From: Acidobacteriota bacterium
Lineage (GTDB): Bacteria; Acidobacteriota; Holophagae; Thermotomaculales; Thermotomaculaceae
Assembly: GCA_013152385.1 (NCBI GenBank)
Contig: JAADGL010000053.1
Location: 53,100-117,099 of the forward strand
DNA length: 64,000 bases
Direction: 5' to 3'
Shown: positions 57,815 to 64,000 of the stretch, piece by piece
Layout: each line of letters starts with the position of its first letter
Position numbering within the stretch: the stretch's first letter is position 1
The notes under the pieces: generated by a model
What the model was told of the DNA's origin: nothing
The model's input: the letters and a program-made list of their open reading frames with translations, nothing else
The model's database searches: none
Position numbers and translations under genes: made by a program

Positions 57815-58339
57815 ATGGGGAAATTATCATCGGGACTGGTACAGGTGTACACAGGTAACGGGAAAGGGAAAACAACAGCGGCACTGGGGCTGGCAATCCG
57901 GGCTGCGGGACGGGAATTTTCCGTATTTATCGGCCAGTTTATGAAAGGTGTCTCTTATGGAGAACTTGCCATTGAAAAATTTACAGGCGGCCGGGTGCAA
58001 ATCCGCCAGTTCGGCACCGAGTCCCTGATTCATACGGCGGATGAAAATGACCGCCGCCTGGCACAGAAAGGGCTGGAAATCTGCCAAAAGGCGGTACAAT
58101 CGGAACATTATGACATCTGCATACTGGATGAAGTGAATATTGCCGTCCATATGGGACTTCTGGATGTGAAATCCGTTGTGGAACTCGTCAGAAGCCGCCC
58201 GAAAAATGTGGAAATCATTCTCACCGGCCGTTACGCACCGCAGGAAATTCTGGATCTGGCGGATCTGATTACGGAAATGAAAGAAATCCGGCACCCGTAC
58301 CAAAAGGGGATACCGGCCAGGGAGGGGATTGAAAGATGA
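57815..58339 (+). CDS. cobO: Cob(I)alamin adenosyltransferase (CobO/BtuR type)
   Basis: Attaches the adenosyl group of ATP to cob(I)alamin or cobinamide to make the coenzyme form. The 174-residue protein has the characteristic P-loop VYTGNGKGKTTAALGLAIRA, VFIGQFMKG, RQFGTE and the Walker B-like ICILDEVNIAVHMGLL, then EIILTGRYAPQEILDLADLI, ending in EMKEIRHPYQKGI, the corrinoid-binding C-terminus. Full length. No other cobalamin gene is nearby. It overlaps the DGQHR gene by ATGA. Ribosome site GGAGATGAGG. Confidence 0.95.
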   Translation: MGKLSSGLVQVYTGNGKGKTTAALGLAIRAAGREFSVFIGQFMKGVSYGELAIEKFTGGRVQIRQFGTESLIHTADENDRRLAQKGLEICQKAVQSEHYDICILDEVNIAVHMGLLDVKSVVELVRSRPKNVEIILTGRYAPQEILDLADLITEMKEIRHPYQKGIPAREGIER

Positions 58340-59319
58340 AACTTTTTGCCATTTCACTGAAACAGAAAACGATTCCACTTTATCTCTTTGCGGCCCGGGC
58401 ATCCGAGCTGTCAAAAGTTGTCCGCCTGAGCCACCGGAGCCGGGACGAACGGCTGGCACTCCAACGAACACTGGACCGGAAACGGCTGAAAGAAATTGCC
58501 CTTTACCTCCGGGAACCTCATTCCCTCATTGCCAACAATATTATTCTGAATTTCGACCGATCCGTCCGTTTTGAAACGGTTCAAAACCATGAAATCGAAA
58601 ATGCGGGATTCCTTACCATTCCGGACAACACGCCGTGCGCAACCATCCTGGACGGACAGCACCGGCTGATGGGATTCCAATTGACGGACAAAATTGATTT
58701 TGAGCTTTCCTGCATCGGATTTCTCAACCTGGATGAAAACCAGGCTGCCGACATATTCACCGTCATCAACACAACCCAGAAACCGTTGAGCAAAAGCCTG
58801 CTTCTGGACATCCGCCACTATATCGGTAAAACGGAGGGGGAAGAAAAAAAGGCAGCCGATATCGCATTTTACCTGAATACCGGTAGCCGTTGCGTTCTCC
58901 ACCGGCAAATCAGGATTGCAAGCGGAGAAAAAGGTGTCATCTCACTGGACAGCCTCACCCGTCTCATTATGCCTTTTATTGATCTGGGCGGCGTACTGGA
59001 ACGGGGAGTAAAGAAACCGGAACATATTTTCTCCCACTACCTCAATGCCTTTTTCAAACTCTACAAACTGCCGCTGAACACCGCAACCCTGTCCATCGCC
59101 CTGTCTCCGGTATTTGAACGGGTCATCCGAAGGGGCCGGGCGCTGGGGGAAGAGCCCTTTTCGGAAGATTCTTTCACAGACATTCTGTCTCCGGTTTCCG
59201 ATTTTTACTGGGAACCCGACCTGTTGAAAAACCGGGAGGGGCGTACCCGGCTGATCCGCGAATTTTTGATGCGGCTCCCGGAAGGAAACAACCGGGAATT
59301 GCAGGAATGGCTTTTATGA
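58336..59319 (+). CDS. DGQHR-domain (DndB-like) protein, orphan
   Basis: A 327-residue protein whose signature DGQHR (about residue 105, in CATILDGQHRLMGFQL) and IFTVINTTQKPLSKSLLLDI (about 137-157) identify the DGQHR/DndB superfamily. DndB represses and tunes DNA phosphorothioation; other members occur with 7-deazaguanine DNA modification and in phages. Here the N-terminus is plain (FAISLKQKTIPLYLFAAR), and no dndACDE, dptFGH, dpd or restriction gene is in the window. It is translationally coupled to cobO by ATGA. The function is therefore open: DNA binding, or an unrelated role of the fold. Confidence 0.87.
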   Translation: MKLFAISLKQKTIPLYLFAARASELSKVVRLSHRSRDERLALQRTLDRKRLKEIALYLREPHSLIANNIILNFDRSVRFETVQNHEIENAGFLTIPDNTPCATILDGQHRLMGFQLTDKIDFELSCIGFLNLDENQAADIFTVINTTQKPLSKSLLLDIRHYIGKTEGEEKKAADIAFYLNTGSRCVLHRQIRIASGEKGVISLDSLTRLIMPFIDLGGVLERGVKKPEHIFSHYLNAFFKLYKLPLNTATLSIALSPVFERVIRRGRALGEEPFSEDSFTDILSPVSDFYWEPDLLKNREGRTRLIREFLMRLPEGNNRELQEWLL

Positions 59320-59365
59320 AAACTTTTTTTATGGAAATCCGTTTAACAATCAGACAGGAGGGTGT

Positions 59366-59722
59366 ATGGAACTGAAACTGGAAATCGAAAACAAAGAAGG
59401 GGTGACAGTCATATACCCCGATGGCTTTATCAACGCGCACACGGTGAATCAGTTTGAGGAAACCCTGCAAAACCTTGTAAAAGAGAAGCACTACCGTATT
59501 GTCCTCAACGGAGAAGGCCTGGAGTACATCTCATCCGCGGGGATGGGCGCGCTGATGGGGGTTATTGAAGAAATCCGGGACAATGACGGAGACATTCACC
59601 TCTGTAATCTCAGCGAAAGTGTTTTTAATGTATTTGATATTCTCGGATTCACAGAATTATATGAAATTTTTGAAGAGGAGGCGCCCGCAATAACTGCTTT
59701 TGACGGGCACAACAGAAAATGA
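59366..59722 (+). CDS. STAS-domain anti-sigma factor antagonist
   Basis: A 118-residue single STAS domain. The phosphoacceptor region YISSAGMGALMG (Ser56/Ser57) is the SpoIIAA/RsbV site; DGFINAHTVNQFEETL and FDILGFTELYEIF are the flanking conserved parts. Unphosphorylated, such proteins bind the kinase/anti-sigma partner and free its target. ATGA overlap with the kinase gene next door. GGAGGGTGT precedes the ATG. Confidence 0.93.
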   Translation: MELKLEIENKEGVTVIYPDGFINAHTVNQFEETLQNLVKEKHYRIVLNGEGLEYISSAGMGALMGVIEEIRDNDGDIHLCNLSESVFNVFDILGFTELYEIFEEEAPAITAFDGHNRK

Positions 59723-60150
59723 AACGGTTTTTTAATGTTGAATTCGCAGCCGACACAATCTTTCTCAAACTGGCCACAGATGTCACAATTTCCATGTGCC
59801 GGCTGGCAGGATTCAACGACTCCACCGCGAAAGACATTTCTCTCGCGGTGGACGAAGCGGTGACCAATACCATTAAGCACGCTTATCATTTTGATAAGAG
59901 CCGTCTGGTTACGCTTCAATTTACCATTACCCAAGAGGAACTTATCATTGATGTGTGCCACACCGGAAATCCGATTTCCAACACTGAAATCCATCTGCCG
60001 GACATGGAAGAATACATGAAACAGTACCGGAAAGGGGGACTTGGGATTGTATTGATGACACGCATCATGGACAGTGTCTCTTTCGGCAGTAACGGAAATC
60101 ACCACTATTGCCGTCTGGTCATGAAGCGGGGCCGGCGCCATGTCGGCTGA
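59719..60150 (+). CDS. RsbW/SpoIIAB-like serine kinase, anti-sigma regulatory factor
   Basis: A 143-residue GHKL ATPase with N-box DISLAVDEAVTNTIKHAYHF, G1-like DVCHTGNPI and the lid and G2-like GGLGIVLMTRIMDSV. The family phosphorylates its STAS partner and sequesters a sigma factor or another target. The partner STAS gene precedes it and the opposing phosphatase follows it (11-nt overlap). Which target it inhibits is unknown, since no sigma gene is in this operon. Confidence 0.93.
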   Translation: MKRFFNVEFAADTIFLKLATDVTISMCRLAGFNDSTAKDISLAVDEAVTNTIKHAYHFDKSRLVTLQFTITQEELIIDVCHTGNPISNTEIHLPDMEEYMKQYRKGGLGIVLMTRIMDSVSFGSNGNHHYCRLVMKRGRRHVG

Positions 60151-61663
60151 CAGCACCAAACTGATTGAATGCTCATCCTTCCTCGAATTTGCCGCCAATG
60201 CCAACCGGATTCAAAGCCGCCGGGAAATATGCGATCATTTATTATTGACGGTGATGGGGCGCTTTGCCATTTCCCGGGGTGAAATTATCCTGTCGGACGG
60301 CAGCCGGTACAGCCGCGGCCCCGACAGCGGCAACGACTTCCCTTACCGCTTCCCCCTTACCTTTGCCGAACAGAAACTGGGAGAGTTCTTCCTTGGAAAA
60401 CGGCTGGTCGCCGCTCCTCTGACAAAAGAAGAAAAATCCTTTATCATCGGCCTCTGTTCCCTCACCGCCACATTCATGAAAAACATCATGGGACGGGAAG
60501 ACCTGAAGCAGGCCAACCGGAACCTCAGCAAAAAAATACTGGAATTAAACTCTCTGTTCGAACTGAGCCGGGAACTCCTTCTGACGAAAGATATCGGGAA
60601 AGCGGCAGCATTGTGTATGAATGAACTCTCCGGGCAATTGCTGCTGAAAGAAATTTTAATCGCCGTCCAGAACCAGAAAAGCGGGAAATACAGCTGTTAC
60701 GGCCGAAACATTCCAATACCGGAAGGCTGGCTGACACGGGATGAAATCCGGTCATCCATTATGTTGAAACATGAAGTAAATGTGGACGGAAGGGTTTTTC
60801 TGCTGACGGGGGAAAAACTGAACCGCCAGCCGTTCAGCCATTCCGACAAAGCCTTTACGCATATTTTATTGAACTTTCTCGTCACCACCATTGACAACAT
60901 CCTGATGGTGGAAGAACGAATCGTACGGGAAAAACTGGAACGGGAAATCCTCATCGCCCGGGACATTCAGCAGAAACTCCTGCCGCAGACACTTCCGGAA
61001 CTTTCCGGCATCCGGATACAGGCGGAAATGGAAACATTCGGAGAAGTGGGGGGAGACTACTACGATGCAATCCGCCTCTCCGACACAAAACTCTTTTTTC
61101 TTATGGCAGATGTAACCGGAAAAGGCATCCCCGCTTCCCTCATTATGTCCGCGGTACAGTCTTCCTTGAAAACCCTCATCACAACCGGGCATCACGACTT
61201 GATTCAAATCGCAGAATCACTGAACAAACTGATTTCGGAAACCACCGAAACCAATAAATTCGTCTCCATGTTTCTGGGAATTCTCGACACAGCGGCACAA
61301 ACGCTGGCCTACCTTAACGCCGGGCACAACCACCCCATTCTTTTCAACCGGGACAGCACAGACATTCGGGAACTTTCAATCGGCGGCATGGTGCTGGGCC
61401 TGTTTGAAGACGCGATTTTCGAATCGGATACTGTGGACATCTCCCCCGGCGACACCATCTTCCTCTACACAGACGGCCTGACGGAAATCTGTGATAAAAA
61501 CGGCAACGAATTCGGAGAAACCGCACTGAAACAACTGCTTCTGAATCACCGGAGCCTGTCCTGCGAAGAACTTGTTTCCACCGCGGTCAAAGAAGCCGGC
61601 CGGTTTGGAAACAACCGCCTTGTGGACGATGTCACCGCCATGTGCATCCGCTATCAGCCGTAA
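60140..61663 (+). CDS. SpoIIE-type PP2C phosphatase with GAF-like sensor region
   Basis: A 507-residue soluble regulator. An N-terminal mixed domain (about 1-120) and a GAF-like region (about 130-265) precede a coiled linker (REKLEREILIARDIQQKLLP) and the phosphatase domain (about 300-505) with EVGGDYYDAIRL, LMADVTGKGIPASLIM, FLYTDGLTE and LVDDVTAMCI. It should dephosphorylate the STAS protein encoded two genes upstream, completing a partner switch. No membrane helix, so the input is cytoplasmic. Confidence 0.93.
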   Translation: MSADSTKLIECSSFLEFAANANRIQSRREICDHLLLTVMGRFAISRGEIILSDGSRYSRGPDSGNDFPYRFPLTFAEQKLGEFFLGKRLVAAPLTKEEKSFIIGLCSLTATFMKNIMGREDLKQANRNLSKKILELNSLFELSRELLLTKDIGKAAALCMNELSGQLLLKEILIAVQNQKSGKYSCYGRNIPIPEGWLTRDEIRSSIMLKHEVNVDGRVFLLTGEKLNRQPFSHSDKAFTHILLNFLVTTIDNILMVEERIVREKLEREILIARDIQQKLLPQTLPELSGIRIQAEMETFGEVGGDYYDAIRLSDTKLFFLMADVTGKGIPASLIMSAVQSSLKTLITTGHHDLIQIAESLNKLISETTETNKFVSMFLGILDTAAQTLAYLNAGHNHPILFNRDSTDIRELSIGGMVLGLFEDAIFESDTVDISPGDTIFLYTDGLTEICDKNGNEFGETALKQLLLNHRSLSCEELVSTAVKEAGRFGNNRLVDDVTAMCIRYQP

Positions 61664-61695
61664 CAAAGCACGCCTGCTCTCCACGCCCCACGCCG

Positions 61696-61704
61696 TGTTA
61701 CAAT
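61696..61704 (+). promoter_or_regulatory. Extended -10 promoter upstream of the STT3-like gene
   Basis: TGTTACAAT (TACAAT at 61699-61704), then 6 nt, then ATG at 61711, which opens a ten-codon leader ORF. The geometry again suggests a leaderless transcript. Confidence 0.55.
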
Positions 61705-61710
61705 ATCGCC

Positions 61711-61743
61711 ATGTTAAAAAAGAAACGGTATAGCGAAAAATGA
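61711..61743 (+). CDS. Ten-codon leader ORF overlapping the STT3-like gene
   Basis: ATG-TTA-AAA-AAG through TGA encodes MLKKKRYSEK. Its stop overlaps the downstream ATG as ATGA at 61740. The start is 6 nt after a good extended -10 box. It may serve to deliver ribosomes to the next gene, which has only a weak ribosome site. The peptide itself is unlikely to have a conserved role. Confidence 0.4.
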   Translation: MLKKKRYSEK

Positions 61744-63662
61744 AAGGGACAATGAGAAAAGAGAAAAAAGCGGCAGACATCTCCGCCATTGCGGGAATCG
61801 CGATACTGGCATTTCTGGTTCGGATAATCAACATTTCCAAAGTATATTATTTCGGTGCCTACAACACCCCCAACATTGACGGCATGTACCATCTGAGAAT
61901 CGTGGAACTGTTCTACCACGGATTTATTCACTCACCGCTGCGGGACAGCTATCTTGCCTTTCCGGCAGGGGGAACCGTGTACTGGCCGCTGGGCTTTGAC
62001 TTCTTCCTTGCCGCTCTGGGCTGGCCGGTTTTTCATTTCACCGGAAATATGCATCTCACAGCAGAATTTCTCGCATGGTGGATTCCGGTAATCGGCGCAT
62101 TATCACCGGCAATTATCTATTTCATCCTGCTCCATCTCACCCGGCACCGGGTAACCGCGGTGGCAGGGGCACTGTTCGCCGCCCTCAACTGGCAGCTGGC
62201 ACGGGTAGGCCTGCTGGCCACCATTGACCACCACGTAGCGGGAAATGTAATTTTCGCCCTCTTCACATTCCTCATTATCATTCAGGCAAAGGAAGCACGC
62301 CCCTCCACCGACCGGATACTGGGAATCGTAACCGGGCTGGCACTCTGGTTTTATACCGCCGCCGTTACGCTGGCGCTGATGCTGGGTGCCGTTTATATCA
62401 TCCGGGGACTGGTAGAAAACAACGAAAAATTGTTTGGCCATTGGAAACGAACCTTCAAATGGGGATTCGGCAGTGCTCTGGCGGTTGTGCTGGGATACGG
62501 CAGCATCTGGACAAAACCCTTCTCCACCGTTTACCTCTCTGCATTTCATCTCGGAATATTTGCCGCCGGATGGCTGGCGCCGGTTCTCCTCATTCAATTG
62601 AAAAAACACGGCATATCCACCCGAAATGCCATCGCCGCCATGACTGCCATCGGCCTGGCCGCCCTCGCCCTCATCCTGTTTTTCCACCCGGATGCCGCCG
62701 GAATCTTCCTGAAACAGGACCCCAATGCAATGGTTGTCCGGGAATCCCAATCCCTTCCCGCCTTTTACAAACCGGCTCAGTTTCTCTTTATCCCGATTCT
62801 CCTTTTTGCCCCTGTCCTTATTGTCTTTCTGACTCTGCGGACAACCCGCGGCAATCAAAAAAACCGGCCGGCATGGCTTACACTCCTTGTTCTCCTGGCC
62901 GCAACCGCCGTCATGGGCATCTCACAAATTCGTTTTCTCCACTACACCGCCGTAATACTGCTTATAACACTCCCGTTGTGGGCGGAAGCGGCAGGGGCAT
63001 GGATAATGACACACTGGCGGCGGTTCGGCCGTCCCCTGTTCCATGCGGGAATTGCCCTGATTTTCGCCATTCAACTGGCTGTCTGCTGGGGCATGGCCAC
63101 CGGCTACAAAAAAATGAAGTTTGCCCCGGACACCGTGCGCCTGGCAACCGTCATGAAAGGCATCCGGCTGAACACACCGGAAACCCGGGGCTATTTCAAG
63201 CCGGTATCCCCGCCTGAATACGGCATCCTGATTCCCCAATGGCATTACGGGCACCATCTGCTCTTTCTGGCGCACCGGCCGGAAATCGGAACGCCGGTGG
63301 GGGGCACCCCGCCCTTTATAAAACAGATTGACACCTGCCTCACCTCAATGGCGGCGGAAAACGAAACCGAACTGGCAAAAACCTGCAAAAGCGTCCGGGC
63401 GCGGTACATTCTGGTTCAGTCACTGGGGGACAAAAGCCTGACAAACTACATGGAAGCTGCGGCAGCCTGCCGCCTGCACCCCTTCCACCACCCCCTGCCC
63501 CGCAGGTGGAGCCAATCTTTCCTCTGCCAACTCACCGACAAAGCGGCTGAAACACAGGAAAAACTGAAATACTTCCGCCTCGTGTACGAAGAGCCGAAAC
63601 TCCCGGGCATTGCCGACAAAAACCGCTGGCGACTGTATGAGATAAAAGAAACACGGAAGTGA
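61740..63662 (+). CDS. STT3/AglB/PglB-like oligosaccharyltransferase
   Basis: A 640-residue membrane protein with about 12-13 helices and a C-terminal periplasmic domain. GT66 features in order: first-loop acidic motif NIDGMYHLRIVELF (about residue 44); second-loop TIDHHVAGNVIF (about 161); external loop 5 VRESQSLP (about 332), the position of the SVSE/TIxE motif; and PQWHYGHHLLFLAHRP (about 500) in place of WWDYG. It should transfer a lipid-linked glycan to protein, possibly asparagine, outside the membrane. The WWDYG change is unusual. An alternative start ATG at 61752 follows AAAGGGAC. Confidence 0.85.
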   Translation: MKGTMRKEKKAADISAIAGIAILAFLVRIINISKVYYFGAYNTPNIDGMYHLRIVELFYHGFIHSPLRDSYLAFPAGGTVYWPLGFDFFLAALGWPVFHFTGNMHLTAEFLAWWIPVIGALSPAIIYFILLHLTRHRVTAVAGALFAALNWQLARVGLLATIDHHVAGNVIFALFTFLIIIQAKEARPSTDRILGIVTGLALWFYTAAVTLALMLGAVYIIRGLVENNEKLFGHWKRTFKWGFGSALAVVLGYGSIWTKPFSTVYLSAFHLGIFAAGWLAPVLLIQLKKHGISTRNAIAAMTAIGLAALALILFFHPDAAGIFLKQDPNAMVVRESQSLPAFYKPAQFLFIPILLFAPVLIVFLTLRTTRGNQKNRPAWLTLLVLLAATAVMGISQIRFLHYTAVILLITLPLWAEAAGAWIMTHWRRFGRPLFHAGIALIFAIQLAVCWGMATGYKKMKFAPDTVRLATVMKGIRLNTPETRGYFKPVSPPEYGILIPQWHYGHHLLFLAHRPEIGTPVGGTPPFIKQIDTCLTSMAAENETELAKTCKSVRARYILVQSLGDKSLTNYMEAAAACRLHPFHHPLPRRWSQSFLCQLTDKAAETQEKLKYFRLVYEEPKLPGIADKNRWRLYEIKETRK

Positions 63663-63842
63663 CTGAGTGTATGAAAGGGAAAAATCATCTCCCTTCTCTT
63701 CCACTTAAATATGAACTATGGCCTTGTACTCAAACTTGTAGACTTCACGTTTGTTTTTAAGGTAGTGTCAAGAATTTTTCGCACTTTTAATTTCAGTCCT
63801 TCGGAACTGGTAACCACCTTGATTCAGTTTTCAGCAACAGTC
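63663..63842 (+). other. Gene-free stretch after the STT3-like gene
   Basis: No convincing gene. AAGGGA/TCCCTT at about 63677-63697 could be a weak terminator stem without a good T-run. Nothing else recognised. Confidence 0.4.
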
Positions 63843-63889
63843 AGTACTACAATGCGGGGAGGGCGTAGCGATTCCCGCATTGTAGTGCT
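63843..63889. repeat. Perfect 13-bp inverted repeat (mobile-element end or hairpin)
   Basis: ACTACAATGCGGG (63846-63858) pairs exactly with CCCGCATTGTAGT (63874-63886) around a 15-nt loop; with one wobble the arms extend to 16 bp (63843-63889). No T-run on either side, so not a standard terminator. It begins 4 nt after the stop of the right-edge partial gene. Confidence 0.75.
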
Positions 63890-63892
63890 GTT

Positions 63893-64000
63893 TCATTCGA
63901 TTTCCTCCGCTCTTTTCATTTCTATGAGATGTGCCATATTCAGGTAGCGGTGCGTTCCCCATTTTGTGCCGGATATGTGACGCAGCCGGGCGGCAACAAG
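63893..64000 (-). CDS. C-terminal end of a gene cut by the window, possible transposase
   Basis: A frame open from the right edge to a TGA at 63895-63893 gives 35 residues ending RHISGTKWGTHRYLNMAHLI followed by EMKRAEEIE. The Trp/Tyr/basic composition and the adjoining inverted repeat suggest the end of an insertion-sequence transposase, but I cannot name a family from this piece, and a host protein is possible. The start and most of the gene lie beyond the window. Confidence 0.45.
   Translation of the reverse strand, partial: LVAARLRHISGTKWGTHRYLNMAHLIEMKRAEEIE

Noticed and set aside
63711..63947. 78-codon plus-strand frame beyond the STT3-like gene
   Set aside because: It runs through the inverted repeat, has no ribosome site and shows no family resemblance; the minus-strand frame from the edge fits better.

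Overview
The window comes from a diderm (Gram-negative-type) bacterium of moderate G+C. It carries an Oar-like TonB-dependent receptor with an N-terminal carboxypeptidase-regulatory domain, ExbB/ExbD, lipoproteins, several large SpoIIE-type phosphatases, secreted TPR proteins and an STT3-type oligosaccharyltransferase homologue. That mix is most reminiscent of Acidobacteriota or a neighbouring deep phylum. This is an inference from gene content; no 16S or universal-marker comparison was possible. Nearly all the DNA is ordinary, densely packed chromosome with many 1-20 nt gene overlaps. The only sign of mobile DNA is at the extreme right edge.

Layout. (1) 1-8.0 kb, minus strand: a translation/division block, tRNA-Val > thrS > infC > rpmI > rplT > pheS > pheT > small coiled-coil protein > zapA > probable 6S RNA > rny (cut by the left edge). 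infC appears to start at AUU. (2) 8.0-8.9 kb is the longest gene-free stretch, in front of an archaeal-type ahcY. (3) 10.2-17.2 kb, minus: fmdB, trxA, and a tightly coupled operon of a transglutaminase-like TPR lipoprotein, ROK kinase, PDZ/membrane/SpoIIE phosphatase, TPR protein and cyclic-nucleotide-binding protein. (4) 17.4-25.8 kb: a GYF_2-AIM24 protein, an SDR, and a minus-strand run of methyltransferase, ridA, PIN-PhoH ATPase, pgsA, AI-2E exporter and comEC. (5) 25.9-35.9 kb, plus: M23 peptidase, secA, then a continuous chain guaB-exbB-exbD-zinc ribbon/DUF2007-SPOR/SpoIID-surE-VTT-acylphosphatase.

(6) 36-48.8 kb, plus: signalling and housekeeping, with TPR-GGDEF, sigma-54 response regulator, pyrE, ClC channel, alr, truA, LysM-like lipoprotein, triple-REC GGDEF protein, a sensorless chemoreceptor-like protein, and ssb. 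(7) 48.9-50.4 kb: an ECF-like sigma factor, zinc-finger anti-sigma factor and small exported protein. (8) 50.4-57.7 kb, minus: orphan GspF-like protein, Oar-like receptor, TPR protein, SCP-x-type thiolase, CDP-alcohol phosphatidyltransferase. (9) 57.8-63.7 kb, plus: corrinoid adenosyltransferase overlapping an orphan DGQHR (DndB-like) protein, a complete STAS/kinase/PP2C partner-switching module, and an STT3-like protein preceded by a ten-codon leader ORF. The right edge holds a perfect 13-bp inverted repeat and the C-terminal 35 codons of a possible transposase.

The most unusual signals are in initiation and regulation. Two genes appear to use AUU or AUC start codons behind strong Shine-Dalgarno sequences. 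Several genes have an extended -10 box placed 6-7 nt before the ATG, as expected for leaderless mRNA. There are three SpoIIE/GGDEF-rich signalling clusters and an orphan DGQHR gene translationally coupled to a cobalamin gene. No CRISPR array, prophage, or complete defence system is visible.
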